Shown: positions 1 to 9,182 of the stretch, piece by piece | Layout of the letters: every line of letters starts with the position of its first letter | Numbering within the stretch: the first letter of the stretch is position 1 | Assembly: GCF_002932875.1 (NCBI RefSeq) | Contig: NZ_PSWS01000053.1 | Coordinates: 62,001-126,000 of the forward strand | Origin: Rathayibacter tritici | Lineage (GTDB): Bacteria; Actinomycetota; Actinomycetes; Actinomycetales; Microbacteriaceae | Length of the DNA: 64,000 nt | Direction of reading: 5' to 3' | Program-made: the position numbers and the translations under genes | Notes under the pieces: model-generated | Seen by the model: the letters and a program-made list of their open reading frames with translations, nothing else | Databases searched by the model: none | Told to the model about the DNA's origin: nothing

Positions 1-38
1 ACGCGGGGAGCGCGCCTGCTGCGTGCCACGATGGAGTC

Positions 39-833
39 ATGCTGCGCACCGTCTCCGCCTCGCTGGATCTGCGTCTGAACGGTCCGACCGACCTGATCTT
101 CCTCGTGGCTGCGACGCCCACGGGCGACTCCTTCGAGGACTCCTTCACCGTCCACCTCGACGGCGAGCCGGTCCCGGTACGGGAGTTCCCGGGCCGGCAC
201 GGGGCGCGGGTGCACCGCGTTGCCGGCATCCGGGGTGAGCTGCGGGTCGAGTACCGGGCGCGGGTCCTCGGACACGGTGCCCCGGACGAGCCGAGCGAAC
301 TCGAGCTGGTCGAATACTTGCGGCCGAGCCGGTATGCGGAGGCGGACGTGCTCGGCGGTATCGCCCGCCGCGAGTTCGGCCGGGCTCGCGGCTTCGAGGC
401 GCTGACGGCGGTCGAGGAGTGGGTGCACGGGCACCTCTCCTACGTCTACGGCTCGACGATCGGCACCGGGGGAGCGGCGCAGGTGGTCGAGAGCGGGCAG
501 GGCGTCTGCCGCGACTTCGCGCATACCGTCGCCGGCTTCCTCCGCGCCCTCGACATCCCCGCCCGGGTCACGGCGGTCTATGCACCGGGCCTGGCACCGC
601 GTGACTTCCATGCGGTGACGGAGGCCTGGGTGGGCGGCGCCTGGCACGCGGTGGACGCGACGCGGTTGGCTCCGCGCGGGTCGATGCTCCGCATCTCGTC
701 GGGTCGGGACACGGCCGACACGGCGTTCCTCAGCAGTTACCTGACCGATCTGAGCTTGACGGGCATGGACGTTGACGCCGACTGCGACGCCGCGCTCGTC
801 GACGACCACGTGTCGCCGGTGCGGCTGGGCTGA
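39..833 (+). CDS. Transglutaminase-like domain protein
   Basis: 264 residues, with a transglutaminase/protease-like core in the C-terminal half. The visible triad is Cys157 (in GVCRDFAH), His191 (in RDFHAVTEAW) and Asp206 (in WHAVDATR), the order and spacing of microbial transglutaminase-like enzymes. The N-terminal 100 residues resemble the beta-rich domain that precedes this fold in related proteins. There is no signal peptide or membrane segment, so it is probably cytoplasmic. Family members are usually peptidases or amidases rather than cross-linking enzymes, and the substrate cannot be read from sequence. It stands alone, convergent with the lipoprotein gene that follows on the other strand. 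Start ATG at 39. Confidence 0.85.
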   Translation: MLRTVSASLDLRLNGPTDLIFLVAATPTGDSFEDSFTVHLDGEPVPVREFPGRHGARVHRVAGIRGELRVEYRARVLGHGAPDEPSELELVEYLRPSRYAEADVLGGIARREFGRARGFEALTAVEEWVHGHLSYVYGSTIGTGGAAQVVESGQGVCRDFAHTVAGFLRALDIPARVTAVYAPGLAPRDFHAVTEAWVGGAWHAVDATRLAPRGSMLRISSGRDTADTAFLSSYLTDLSLTGMDVDADCDAALVDDHVSPVRLG

Positions 834-888
834 CGGGCGGGCTCAGTATCGACTCGCCGGCTGGGCCCACTGCCGCCTCACCCTGTGC

Positions 889-1416
889 TCAGGCGGCGAG
901 CGCTCCGAGCGCCGACCGAATGATCGGCTCGGGGTCGCCGGGCTCGATGAAGGAGGCGCTGGAGGACTCGATCCAGTACTCGCCGACGAAAGCGTCCGCG
1001 ACTCCGCGCCCCTCCGTCACCTGGTAGTAACCCTCGACCTGCGACGGCTCGCCGTAGGTGGGGACGGCCTTGCTCGTGGTGAAGAACTCGTTCTTGAGCG
1101 CCTCGATCACGTCGGGGTCGAGGTGCGCGACGGCGAGCTGCAGCTGGGCCCCCGAGTCGTCGGACCAGCCGCAGACCAGGCCGTTGTACTGCGCGATCTC
1201 CTGCGAGACGGCGGTCCGCTCGACGTCGTCGGTCGGCAAGAAACCACTCCACAGCCCGCTCAGCGCCGAGGCGGGCACCAGCTGCTCGCAGGAGAGGGGG
1301 ATCGGAGTTCCGCTGACAGCGCCGCTCGCGCTCGGCTCCGGGTCGGCGGCGGGGGAGCAGCCGGCGAGGGTCGTCGCGGTGAGCGCGACGAGGAGGAGGG
1401 TGAGGGGACGGCGCAT
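889..1416 (-). CDS. Putative lipoprotein of unknown function
   Basis: 175 residues from the ATG at 1414-1416. The N-terminus is a clear lipoprotein signal: basic MRRP, a hydrophobic stretch, then lipobox LAGC with Cys20. An acidic, Ser/Pro-rich linker follows, then a small globular domain with two further cysteines (near SCEQLVP and VCGWSDD) that could form a disulfide outside the membrane. This pattern resembles small actinobacterial DUF3558-like lipoproteins, but I do not recognise a specific family. An in-frame extension upstream to 1530 would run through the argS promoter and hide the signal peptide, so the shorter start is preferred. Divergent from argS. Confidence 0.8.
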   Translation of the reverse strand: MRRPLTLLLVALTATTLAGCSPAADPEPSASGAVSGTPIPLSCEQLVPASALSGLWSGFLPTDDVERTAVSQEIAQYNGLVCGWSDDSGAQLQLAVAHLDPDVIEALKNEFFTTSKAVPTYGEPSQVEGYYQVTEGRGVADAFVGEYWIESSSASFIEPGDPEPIIRSALGALAA

Positions 1417-1494
1417 GCGTGGCACCCTAGCAACGCCTCCCGGCCGAGCGGCCGCGCGGTGTCGGGAGGCGGAGGGCGCGGGCGCGACGGCCGG

Positions 1495-1500
1495 TAGAAT
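1495..1500 (+). promoter_or_regulatory. -10 element of argS (probable leaderless transcript)
   Basis: TAGAAT lies in the context CCGGTAGAATCGGGCCCC and ends 8 nt before the argS GTG. That spacing would put the transcription start at or within a base or two of the start codon. No Shine-Dalgarno sequence is visible between this element and GTG 1509. Leaderless mRNAs are common in Actinobacteria. The same block recurs upstream of lysA. Confidence 0.55.
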
Positions 1501-1508
1501 CGGGCCCC

Positions 1509-3167
1509 GTGACTCCTGAACAACTCGCATCCTCCCTGCACGCTCTCGTCCTCGACGCCGTGCAGCGACGAGGGAGCGACGCGGGCGTGGAGCTCCCTGA
1601 CGTGGTGCTGGAGCGGCCGAAGAACCGCGATCACGGTGACTGGTCCTCGAACATCGCGATGAAGCTTGCGAAGCGGGTCGGCGCTAACCCGCGCGAGCTC
1701 GCGGCAGAGCTGGCCGAGGGCCTGGGCGCTGTCGACGGCGTGGCCACGGTCGAGGTCGCCGGGCCCGGCTTCCTCAATGTGCGGGTCGAGGCCGCGGCGG
1801 CGGGGGCCCTCGCGGGCGTGATCGTCGAGGCGGGCGAGGCGTACGGCACCGGGTCCGCCTACTCCGGGGTGCGGATGAACCTCGAGTTCGTCTCGGCCAA
1901 CCCCACCGGACCGATACACATCGGCGGTACCCGATGGGCGGCGGTCGGCGACAGCCTGGCCCGGATGCTGCTCGCCCAGGGCGCCGACGTGACCCGGGAG
2001 TACTACTTCAACGACCACGGCGCGCAGATCGACCGCTTCACCCGGAGCCTCCTCGCGGCGCACCGGGGCGAGCCGACTCCCGAGGACGGCTACGGCGGCG
2101 CGTACATCGGGGACATCGCCGAGCGGGTGGTCGCCGCCTACCCGGGCGACCTCTCGGTTGTGCCCGAGGAGGAGCTGGCCGAGACCTTCCGCTCGATCGG
2201 CGTCGAGCTGATGTTCGGTGAGATCAAGCAGAGCCTGCACGAGTTCGGCGTCGACTTCGACGTCTACTTCCACGAGAACTCGCTGCACGAGTCGCGTGCT
2301 GTCGACCGCGCGATCCAGCGCCTGCGCGAGCTTGGCCACCTCTTCGAGGCGGACGGAGCGACGTGGCTGCGCACCACGTCCTTCGGCGACGACCGCGACC
2401 GCGTCGTGATCAAGAGCGACGGCGAGGCGGCCTACATCGCGGGCGACCTCGCCTACTACCTCGACAAGCGCGAGCGCGGCTTCGACCGGGCCATCATCAT
2501 GCTCGGTGCCGACCACCACGGCTACCTCGGCCGGATGATGGCGATGTGCGCCGCGTTCGGCGACACTCCGGGCGTGAACCTCGAGATCCTGATCGGCCAG
2601 CTGGTCAACCTGATCCGCGACGGCCAGGCAGTCCGGATGTCCAAGCGCGCCGGGACCGTCGTGACGATGGAGGACCTCACGGAGGCCGTCGGCGTCGACG
2701 CCGCGCGCTACTCGCTGGTGCGCTCCTCCGCCGACTCGACCCTCGACATCGACCTCGACCTGCTGACCAAGCGCAGCAACGACAACCCCGTCTACTACGT
2801 GCAGTACGCGCATGCGCGCACCCGTCAGGTCGCCGCGAAGGCCGCGGGATCGGGCGTGCCCGTCGAACCGTTCGCGCCCGAGACGCTGGTGCACCCGACC
2901 GAGTCGGCGTTGCTGGGCGGTCTGCAGGAGTTCCCGCGGATCGTGGCGCACGCGGCCGAGCTGCGCGAGCCGCACCGCGTCGCGCGCTACCTGGAGGAGA
3001 TCGCCGGTCTTTACCACCGCTGGTACGACACCTGCCGCGTCGTGCCGCAGGGCGAGGACCCGGTCGAAGCGGTGCACTCGACCCGGCTCCGCCTGAACGA
3101 GGCGACTGGGCAGGTGCTCCGCAACGGACTCTCGCTCCTGGGCGTCGGCGCCCCGGACCGGATGTGA
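1509..3167 (+). CDS. argS: Arginyl-tRNA synthetase
   Basis: 552 residues. Class I aminoacyl-tRNA synthetase that charges tRNA-Arg with arginine in the cytoplasm. An N-terminal Add-1 domain (about 1-90) precedes the Rossmann catalytic core carrying the HIGH signature as HIGG (137-140, in [10 protein letters not shown]). The KMSK-type loop appears as RMSKRAGT (376-383). A DALR-type anticodon-binding domain closes the protein ([13 protein letters not shown] onward). Length is normal for bacterial ArgRS. The start is GTG 1509, placed directly behind a -10 box. The stop overlaps the start of the next gene (ATGTGAG), indicating translational coupling. argS followed by lysA and hom is conserved in Actinobacteria. 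Confidence 0.98.
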   Translation: MTPEQLASSLHALVLDAVQRRGSDAGVELPDVVLERPKNRDHGDWSSNIAMKLAKRVGANPRELAAELAEGLGAVDGVATVEVAGPGFLNVRVEAAAAGALAGVIVEAGEAYGTGSAYSGVRMNLEFVSANPTGPIHIGGTRWAAVGDSLARMLLAQGADVTREYYFNDHGAQIDRFTRSLLAAHRGEPTPEDGYGGAYIGDIAERVVAAYPGDLSVVPEEELAETFRSIGVELMFGEIKQSLHEFGVDFDVYFHENSLHESRAVDRAIQRLRELGHLFEADGATWLRTTSFGDDRDRVVIKSDGEAAYIAGDLAYYLDKRERGFDRAIIMLGADHHGYLGRMMAMCAAFGDTPGVNLEILIGQLVNLIRDGQAVRMSKRAGTVVTMEDLTEAVGVDAARYSLVRSSADSTLDIDLDLLTKRSNDNPVYYVQYAHARTRQVAAKAAGSGVPVEPFAPETLVHPTESALLGGLQEFPRIVAHAAELREPHRVARYLEEIAGLYHRWYDTCRVVPQGEDPVEAVHSTRLRLNEATGQVLRNGLSLLGVGAPDRM

Positions 3168-3937
3168 GCGCGGTGGCGCCCCGGCGCGGGCGAGGGCGGC
3201 GCGCGGCGCTGGTGGTCGTCGTCACGCTGGTGCTGCTCGTGATCGCGGCGGTGGTCGGCGACTCGGTCGCCCGCCGGGCCGTCGCCGATCGCGCCGCCGC
3301 GAGCCTGCGCGAGGCGCTGGCGCTACCCGCTGACCGGACCGTGGACGTCGACGTGGCCGGATGGGCCGTGCTCCCGCAGCTGATCGCGGGGCGGCTGGAC
3401 CGGCTGGACCTGCGCAGCTCCGACGTCGTGTTCGGCGAGCTCGACGGCGATGTCGCCGCGACCCTGATCGGCGTGCCGGTCAGCGCAGCGGGTGCCATCG
3501 ACTCCGGCAGCACGACGGTCGCGATCGAGGCGGCGTCCGTCGCGCGGCTGGTCACCGAGCGCAGCACCGTGCCGGTCGACGACGTGACCCTCGATCCTCC
3601 GCTCGTGCGCGTGAGCGCTTCGGTGGACGTGCTCGGAGTGACGCTCGGCGCGGGTGTCGGCATGCAGCTGGCCGCTGTGGCCGGCGCGATCCAGCTGACT
3701 CCGGCCGAGATCTCGGCGGCGGGTGCGACCTTCTCGGCGACCGACTTTCGCGACCGCTTCGGTGCCGTCTCGGGCGACCTGCTCGCCCCGACCTCGCTCT
3801 GCATCGCGGATTCCGTACCGCGCGGGCTGACTCTCACCGGGGTCGAGGTCGCGGAAGAATCGCTGAACGCGACCTTCGCGCTCTCCCCGATGGTCCTCAG
3901 CGACCCGGAGCAGCAGGAGCCGGGCAGCTGCTCGTGA
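3164..3937 (+). CDS. DUF2993 (LmeA-like) lipid-binding protein
   Basis: 257 residues from a GTG overlapping the argS stop. A basic N-terminus and one hydrophobic segment (about residues 14-33) are followed by an extracytoplasmic domain made of repeated beta-rich motifs of the DUF2993 type. The mycobacterial relative LmeA binds phospholipid and takes part in mannan (lipomannan) elongation; the role here is inferred from that family. A pair of cysteines sits late in the protein (SLCIADS and the final GSCS). No catalytic residues are evident. It lies in the argS transcription unit and ends about 70 bp before the lysA promoter. Confidence 0.85.
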   Translation: MSAVAPRRGRGRRAALVVVVTLVLLVIAAVVGDSVARRAVADRAAASLREALALPADRTVDVDVAGWAVLPQLIAGRLDRLDLRSSDVVFGELDGDVAATLIGVPVSAAGAIDSGSTTVAIEAASVARLVTERSTVPVDDVTLDPPLVRVSASVDVLGVTLGAGVGMQLAAVAGAIQLTPAEISAAGATFSATDFRDRFGAVSGDLLAPTSLCIADSVPRGLTLTGVEVAEESLNATFALSPMVLSDPEQQEPGSCS

Positions 3938-4007
3938 GCTGTAGCGAACCGCGAGAGCAGGGGCAGCGCACCCCCTGAGCCCGTGCGGGGCTCCCGGCGG
4001 CGACCGG

Positions 4008-4013
4008 TAGGAT
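4008..4013 (+). promoter_or_regulatory. -10 element upstream of lysA
   Basis: TAGGAT in the context ACCGGTAGGATCGGAGCCC, nearly identical to the block in front of argS. A start site near 4020 would leave about 110 nt of leader before lysA. A GTG lies 9 nt downstream of the element, opening a short reading frame. Confidence 0.5.
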
Positions 4014-4022
4014 CGGAGCCCT

Positions 4023-4100
4023 GTGCCGGCGTTTCCCGCGGGCCGAACACTGACATCGCTGGCTTCAGGGGTCAATCCGGACCCGCTCGCCACGCAGTGA
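4023..4100 (+). CDS. Possible leaderless leader peptide of lysA (25 aa)
   Basis: A GTG nine bases after the lysA -10 element opens a 25-codon frame ending in TGA at 4098-4100, 31 bases before the lysA GTG. The geometry matches argS, where the GTG that follows the same promoter block is the real start codon. The peptide (MPAFPAGRTLTS...) contains no lysine, so it is not a classical lysine attenuator. It may be translated only as a by-product of leaderless initiation, or may affect lysA expression. Support is positional only; no homology is recognised. Confidence 0.3.
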   Translation: MPAFPAGRTLTSLASGVNPDPLATQ

Positions 4101-4131
4101 CGCTCCCACTCTCTCTTGTGAGGTCTCACCC

Positions 4132-5565
4132 GTGGACACTGTCGACTCCCGCGCCCCGCGGCATCCGCTCGCTCCGGACTGGCTGCACACTCCCGAGGAC
4201 GCCGACGCGCTCGTGGAGGGTGTCTGGTCGGACAACACCGTGCGCGATTCCACCGGCGCCGTCCGCATCGCCGGAGTGCCGGTCGCCGAGCTGGTGCGCG
4301 AATACGGCACTCCTCTCTATGTGATCGATGAGGCCGACGCCCGGCGACGAGCGGTCGAGATGCGCGAGGTCTTCTCGCGGGAGTTCGCCCGCGTCGGCAC
4401 CGGCGTCACCGTCTATTACGCGAGCAAGGCCTTCCTCTCGGCGGACGTCGCCCGTTGGATGCGCGACGAGGGGCTGAATCTCGACCTCTCCAGCGGCGGC
4501 GAGCTGGCCGTGGCGCTGGCCGCGGGCATCGAGCCGGAGCGCTTCGGCCTGCACGGCAACAACAAGTCGCTCGCCGAGATCGACCGGGCCGTCGGGGTGG
4601 GCGTGGGGACGATCGTGCTGGACAGCCTGATCGAGATCGAGCGCGTCGCGGCGGCGGCGGAGCGGCACGGCCGGGTGCAGGCGGTGCGCCTGCGCGTGAA
4701 CAGTGGAGTGCACGCGCACACCCACGAGTTCCTCGCCACCGCCCACGAGGACCAGAAGTTCGGTCTCGCGCTCGCCGACTGCCCGGCCGCCGTCGCGCGC
4801 ATCCGCTCCCTCCCGTCGCTGCGCTTCCTCGGCCTGCACTGCCACATCGGCTCCCAGATTTTCGGCTCGGATGGCTTCGCCGAGTCGGCGTCGCGCCTGC
4901 TCGACGTGCACGCGTCCCTGCTCACCGACGGACCGGTTCCCGAGCTCAACCTCGGCGGCGGGTTCGGCATCGCCTACACCAGCGCGGACGATCCCACTCC
5001 GATCACCGCGATCGCGGCCGCCGTCGCGGACGCCGTCGCCGAGCAGTGCGCGGCGCGCGGGATCCCGGTGCCGCACATCGCGATCGAGCCGGGCAGGGCG
5101 CTGATCGGGCCCGCCGGGCTCACGCTCTACGAGGTCGGTACGGTCAAGGACGTGGTGGTCGGCACCGAAGGAGCGACCGCTGTCCGCCGCTACGTCAGCG
5201 TCGACGGCGGGATGAGCGACAACGCGCGTCCGGCCCTGTACGGGGCGGACTACACGGCGCGGATCGCCGGCCGCTCCTCCGCCGCGGAGCCCGCCCTCGT
5301 GCGTGTGGCCGGGAAGCACTGCGAGTCGGGCGACATCGTCGTCCACGACGACTTCCTGCCCGCGGACGTGCAGCCCGGCGACCTGCTCGCCGTCGCCGCG
5401 ACCGGCGCCTATTGCTGGTCGCTCGCCAGCAACTACAACTATCTCGGGCGACCCCCGGTGGTCGCCGTGCGAGACGGGCGCTCGCGCGTCCTCGTGCGCG
5501 GCGAGACCGAGGAGGACCTCCTCCGCCGCGACGTCGGCATCGAACGAAAGGCCACCTCCCGATGA
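4132..5565 (+). CDS. lysA: Diaminopimelate decarboxylase
   Basis: 477 residues. PLP enzyme of fold type III that decarboxylates meso-diaminopimelate to L-lysine, the last step of lysine synthesis. The Schiff-base lysine is Lys99 in YYASKAFLS. Other visible landmarks are HCHIGSQI (dimer and substrate loop), the glycine-rich phosphate-binding GGGFGI, EPGR, and the partner-subunit catalytic CESGD. Length is at the upper end for the family, as in other actinobacteria. GTG start, with a weak GAGG at 4119-4122. The stop overlaps the hom ATG (ATGA), so the two are coupled in an aspartate-family amino-acid operon. Confidence 0.97.
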   Translation: MDTVDSRAPRHPLAPDWLHTPEDADALVEGVWSDNTVRDSTGAVRIAGVPVAELVREYGTPLYVIDEADARRRAVEMREVFSREFARVGTGVTVYYASKAFLSADVARWMRDEGLNLDLSSGGELAVALAAGIEPERFGLHGNNKSLAEIDRAVGVGVGTIVLDSLIEIERVAAAAERHGRVQAVRLRVNSGVHAHTHEFLATAHEDQKFGLALADCPAAVARIRSLPSLRFLGLHCHIGSQIFGSDGFAESASRLLDVHASLLTDGPVPELNLGGGFGIAYTSADDPTPITAIAAAVADAVAEQCAARGIPVPHIAIEPGRALIGPAGLTLYEVGTVKDVVVGTEGATAVRRYVSVDGGMSDNARPALYGADYTARIAGRSSAAEPALVRVAGKHCESGDIVVHDDFLPADVQPGDLLAVAATGAYCWSLASNYNYLGRPPVVAVRDGRSRVLVRGETEEDLLRRDVGIERKATSR

Positions 5566-6905
5566 TCGAGTACCGCAGCCTCCGCGTCGCCCTGCTGGGC
5601 GCCGGGTCCGTCGGTGCCCAGGTGGCGCGCCTCCTGCTCGACCACGGCGACGAGCTCGCCCAGCGCGTCGGGGCGCCGCTGGAGCTCGTGGGCGTGGCCG
5701 TCAGGGACGTCGATGCGCCCCGCACGGCAGATATCCCGCAGCACCTGCTCACCACCGACGCCGAGTCGCTGATCCTCGGCGCGGACATCGTCGTCGAGCT
5801 GATCGGCGGTCTGGAGCCTGCGCGCAGCCACATCCTTGCCGCGATCTCCTCCGGCGCAGACGTGATCACGGCGAACAAGGCACTGCTCGCCGCGCACGGC
5901 AACGAGCTGTTCGAGGCGGCCGACCAGGTGGGCGCACAGCTGAACTACGAAGCGGCCGTCGCCGGGGCGATCCCGATCATCCGGCCGCTGCGCGACAGCC
6001 TCGCCGGCGACCGGGTGCACCGAATCCTCGGCATCGTCAACGGCACGACCAACTACATCCTCGACCGGATGGACACCGAGCACTCCAGCCTTGAGGACGC
6101 GCTGGCCCGCGCGACGCAGCTCGGCTACGCGGAGGCGGATCCGACCGCAGACATCGAGGGCTACGACGCGGCCCAGAAGGCCGCGATCCTCGCTCGCCTG
6201 GCGTTCCACACCGACGTCCCGGTGACCCTGGTGCACCGCGAGGGCATTACCGGCATCACCACGGCGCAGGTCGACCGGGCCCGCGACTCCGGCTACGTGA
6301 TCAAGTTGCTCGCGATCTGCGAGCGCCTGACCGATGCGAAGACGGGGGAGGAGGGTGTGTCGGCCCGCGTCTATCCCGCGCTGGTGCACCGCTCCCACCC
6401 GCTCGCCGCCGTCCACGGCGCCAACAACGCGGTGTTCGTCGAGGCGGAGGCGGCGGGCGACCTGATGTTCTACGGCGCCGGCGCCGGTGGGATCGAGACG
6501 GCCTCCGCCGTGCTCGGGGACGTCGTCTCAGCCGCCCGCCGTCACATCGTCGGTGGTCCCGGCCTCGTGACCAGTGCGAGCTCCGGCCTCGCTGTGCTGC
6601 CGATCGGCCACGTCACGACGCGCTACCAAGTGACCCTCGAGGTGCTTGACCGCCCCGGCGTGCTCGCGCAGATCGCCGGCGTCTTCGCCGACCACGGCGT
6701 CTCGGTCGAGACGCTGGTGCAGACCCCGCCAGGAGTCGACCCGTCGGTGGCGCAGGGCGGTGCGGAGCGGCGCGACCCGACCGCTACCCTGGTCATCGGC
6801 ACGCACGCCGCGGCGGAATCCGATCTGGCAGCCACCGTCACCGCTCTCCATTCGCATGGTTTCGTCGGCGCCGTGACGTCCGTTCTACGAGTTGAAGGAG
6901 CCTGA
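5562..6905 (+). CDS. hom: Homoserine dehydrogenase
   Basis: 447 residues. NAD(P)H-dependent reduction of aspartate semialdehyde to homoserine, the branch point towards threonine and methionine. The Rossmann motif is [12 protein letters not shown] near residue 10. The catalytic domain shows [11 protein letters not shown] and the [19 protein letters not shown] segment with the active-site Asp/Lys residues. A C-terminal ACT domain begins near residue 357 ([19 protein letters not shown]), the site of feedback inhibition by threonine in this family. It overlaps lysA by 4 bp and is followed one base later by thrC, so it sits in the middle of the lysA-hom-thrC-thrB unit. Confidence 0.97.
   Translation: MIEYRSLRVALLGAGSVGAQVARLLLDHGDELAQRVGAPLELVGVAVRDVDAPRTADIPQHLLTTDAESLILGADIVVELIGGLEPARSHILAAISSGADVITANKALLAAHGNELFEAADQVGAQLNYEAAVAGAIPIIRPLRDSLAGDRVHRILGIVNGTTNYILDRMDTEHSSLEDALARATQLGYAEADPTADIEGYDAAQKAAILARLAFHTDVPVTLVHREGITGITTAQVDRARDSGYVIKLLAICERLTDAKTGEEGVSARVYPALVHRSHPLAAVHGANNAVFVEAEAAGDLMFYGAGAGGIETASAVLGDVVSAARRHIVGGPGLVTSASSGLAVLPIGHVTTRYQVTLEVLDRPGVLAQIAGVFADHGVSVETLVQTPPGVDPSVAQGGAERRDPTATLVIGTHAAAESDLAATVTALHSHGFVGAVTSVLRVEGA
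6894..6900 (+). promoter_or_regulatory. Ribosome-binding site of thrC
   Basis: GAAGGAG, lying inside the last hom codons and six bases before ATG 6907. It decides the thrC start in favour of that ATG over an in-frame TTG at 6892, which overlaps the site itself. Confidence 0.75.
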
Positions 6906-6906
6906 G

Positions 6907-7983
6907 ATGGCCAAGCAGTGGCGCGGAGTCCTGCACGAGTACGCGGACCGCCTCGATGTCACCGAGGCGACCCCGGTCATCACTCTCGGCGAGGGCGGCA
7001 CGCCGCTCATCCCCGCCGCGGCCCTCTCGGCACGCACGGGCGCGAAGGTGTGGGTCAAGTACGAGGGCATGAACCCGACGGGATCCTTCAAGGACCGCGG
7101 CATGACGATGGCGATCTCGAAGGCCGTCGAGCACGGCGCTAAGGCCGTCATCTGCGCCTCGACCGGCAATACCTCGGCCTCGGCCGCGGCCTACGCCACG
7201 CACGCCGGCATCACCGCGGCCGTGCTTGTGCCGGAGGGCAAGATCGCCCTCGGTAAGCTCAGCCAGGCCATCGCGCATAACGCGCAGCTGCTGCAGGTGC
7301 AGGGCAACTTCGACGACTGCCTCGACATCGCCCGCGATCTTGCTAAGAACTACCCGGTGCACCTGGTGAACTCGGTCAACCCCGACCGCATCGCCGGCCA
7401 GAAGACCGCGGCCTTCGAGGTCGTCGAGGTCCTGGGCGACGCGCCGGACTTCCACATCGTGCCGGTGGGTAACGCGGGCAACTACACCGCGTACTTCCGC
7501 GGGTACTCGGAGGAGCTGGAGCGCGGAGAATCGACGCGCCTCCCGCGCATGTTCGGCTTCCAGGCCGAGGGCTCCGCTCCGATCGTGCACGGTGCCCCGG
7601 TCCGCCACCCCGAGACGATCGCCAGTGCGATCCGGATCGGCAACCCGGCCTCGTGGGAGCTCGCTCTGAACGCGCGCAGCGTCAGCGACGGCTACTTCGG
7701 GGCGATCAGTGACGAGAAGATTCTGGAGGCGTACCGCATCCTCGCGGGCGAGGTAGGCGTCTTCGTCGAGCCGGCGTCGGCGATCAGCGTCGCGGGGCTG
7801 CTCGAGCGCGCCGAGGCCGGAGCGATCCCGAAGGACGCGACCGTCGTTCTGACGGTCACCGGTCACGGCCTCAAGGACCCGCAGTGGGCATTGCGCACAG
7901 CCGATGGCGCGGACATCACGCCCACCGTCGTCCCGGTCGACACCGCCGCGATCGCGGAGGTGCTGGGGTTGGCCGGCGCATGA
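6907..7983 (+). CDS. thrC: Threonine synthase
   Basis: 358 residues. PLP-dependent conversion of O-phosphohomoserine to threonine and phosphate. The PLP lysine is Lys62 in GSFKDRGM. The asparagine/serine loop [13 protein letters not shown] and the glycine-rich phosphate cradle [10 protein letters not shown] are visible, as expected for the short class II threonine synthases of Actinobacteria. The start is ATG 6907, supported by an ideal GAAGGAG. Its TGA overlaps the thrB ATG. With hom and thrB it completes the homoserine-to-threonine branch. Confidence 0.97.
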   Translation: MAKQWRGVLHEYADRLDVTEATPVITLGEGGTPLIPAAALSARTGAKVWVKYEGMNPTGSFKDRGMTMAISKAVEHGAKAVICASTGNTSASAAAYATHAGITAAVLVPEGKIALGKLSQAIAHNAQLLQVQGNFDDCLDIARDLAKNYPVHLVNSVNPDRIAGQKTAAFEVVEVLGDAPDFHIVPVGNAGNYTAYFRGYSEELERGESTRLPRMFGFQAEGSAPIVHGAPVRHPETIASAIRIGNPASWELALNARSVSDGYFGAISDEKILEAYRILAGEVGVFVEPASAISVAGLLERAEAGAIPKDATVVLTVTGHGLKDPQWALRTADGADITPTVVPVDTAAIAEVLGLAGA

Positions 7984-8948
7984 CCTCGGCCGTTCCCGTC
8001 GGCCGCACCGTCCATGTGAAGGTCCCCGCCACCTCGGCGAATCTGGGCCCCGGGTTCGACACGCTCGGCCTCGCCCTCTCGTTCTACGACGAGCTCGATG
8101 TGACGGCCGTCGCAGCGACGGGCGCACGGGTCACTGTGCACGGCGTCGGCGAGGGCGAGGTAGCGACCGATGAGACGAACCTCGTCGTGCAGGCGATCGC
8201 GTACACCTTCGCCGACCAGCGGCAGGAGATGCCCGGCATCGAGGTCATCGCGCGCAACATCATCCCGCATGGCCGCGGGATGGGGTCTTCCGGGGCCGCG
8301 ATCGTGTCGGGGATCATGGCGGCGAAGGGGCTGCTCGAGGGCATCGTCGAGCTCGACTCGGACGACCTGCTCCGTATCGCCACCGAGATGGAGGGGCACC
8401 CCGACAACGTCGCACCCGCGCTCTTCGGTGGGCTGACCATCGCCTGGGTGGAACCGCACGCCTCCGGTACCGACAATTCGCCGCTCCGCCCGCGCTCGAA
8501 GAAGCTGATGGTGCACCGGGGAGTGTCCCCGGTCGTCTTCGTGCCCGAGCACACCATGTCGACGCGGCTCGCCCGCTCGCTCCAGCCGCAGAGCGTCCCG
8601 CACGAGGACGCGGTGTTCAACGTCTCGCGCTCCTCGCTCCTGATCGCGGCCCTCATTCAGAGCCCCGAGCTGCTGTTCGCGGCGACCGAGGACAAGCTGC
8701 ACCAGAATTACCGCGCGGCGGCGATGCCGGAGACCTCCGCCCTGATCGCGCTCCTGCGCTCGCACGGCTACGCGGCCGTCGTCTCGGGCGCCGGACCGAG
8801 CGTCCTGGTGCTGTGCAGCGACCCCGCGCAGCGCCTCGCTGCCGCGGATCTGGTGGAGAAGCAGGCCCCCACGCCGTGGCGCGCGCACATGCTGGCCGTC
8901 GACTTCAAGGGTGCTACAGTGGGGACCGCATCCCGAGGAACCGCGTAA
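7980..8948 (+). CDS. thrB: Homoserine kinase
   Basis: 322 residues. GHMP-family kinase that phosphorylates homoserine to O-phosphohomoserine, the substrate of ThrC. Family landmarks are [16 protein letters not shown] near the N-terminus, the ATP loop [12 protein letters not shown] (about residues 98-109) and the C-terminal [10 protein letters not shown]. It overlaps thrC by 4 bp. A strong -10-like element for the downstream rho gene sits inside its last codons (8915-8920), so the 3' end carries both coding and promoter information. Confidence 0.97.
   Translation: MTSAVPVGRTVHVKVPATSANLGPGFDTLGLALSFYDELDVTAVAATGARVTVHGVGEGEVATDETNLVVQAIAYTFADQRQEMPGIEVIARNIIPHGRGMGSSGAAIVSGIMAAKGLLEGIVELDSDDLLRIATEMEGHPDNVAPALFGGLTIAWVEPHASGTDNSPLRPRSKKLMVHRGVSPVVFVPEHTMSTRLARSLQPQSVPHEDAVFNVSRSSLLIAALIQSPELLFAATEDKLHQNYRAAAMPETSALIALLRSHGYAAVVSGAGPSVLVLCSDPAQRLAAADLVEKQAPTPWRAHMLAVDFKGATVGTASRGTA
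8912..8920 (+). promoter_or_regulatory. Extended -10 promoter of rho
   Basis: TGCTACAGT (extended -10 TG-n-TACAGT) is followed by GGGGACCGCATCCCG. It lies within the 3' end of thrB. A near copy, TGCTACAGTAGGGACGAATC, precedes the atp operon at 44,164. Initiation near 8927 would give rho a leader of about 255 nt. Confidence 0.5.
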
Positions 8949-9092
8949 CGAGCGGAATCTGTCCGACGGATCGTCCCGACAACCACGGCCATCACATCGT
9001 GTGAAGGGCGCCCCTGCTCCTCTTGCAGACCGGCGCCTGGTCTCCGGGCCCTTTCTGCGCTTTCTTCGGCAGTCGGCCTCGGCGGCCGAGAG

Positions 9093-9118
9093 CATCGCGT
9101 GGATCAGAACACGCGATG
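9093..9118 (+). other. Stem-loop in the rho 5' leader
   Basis: CATCGCGTG and CACGCGATG form a perfect 9-bp stem around an 8-nt loop, ending 64 nt before the rho GTG. Further pairing is possible upstream (CTCGG CGG CCGAG near 9078-9090). Rho leaders are autoregulated in several bacteria; whether this hairpin takes part is inference. Confidence 0.4.
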
Positions 9119-9182
9119 GCACCGCACGGTCGATGAGCTCTCCCGGTGAGCACTCGTTCCCGGGGGGAAGGAACCCTCTCCA

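Noticed and set aside
1417-1530. N-terminal extension of the lipoprotein to 1530
   Set aside because: It would run over the argS start and promoter and bury the signal peptide; ATG 1416 gives a canonical lipoprotein signal.
3938-4131. Lysine riboswitch upstream of lysA
   Set aside because: The leader after the promoter is about 110 nt, too short for the L box, and none of its conserved stems were recognised.
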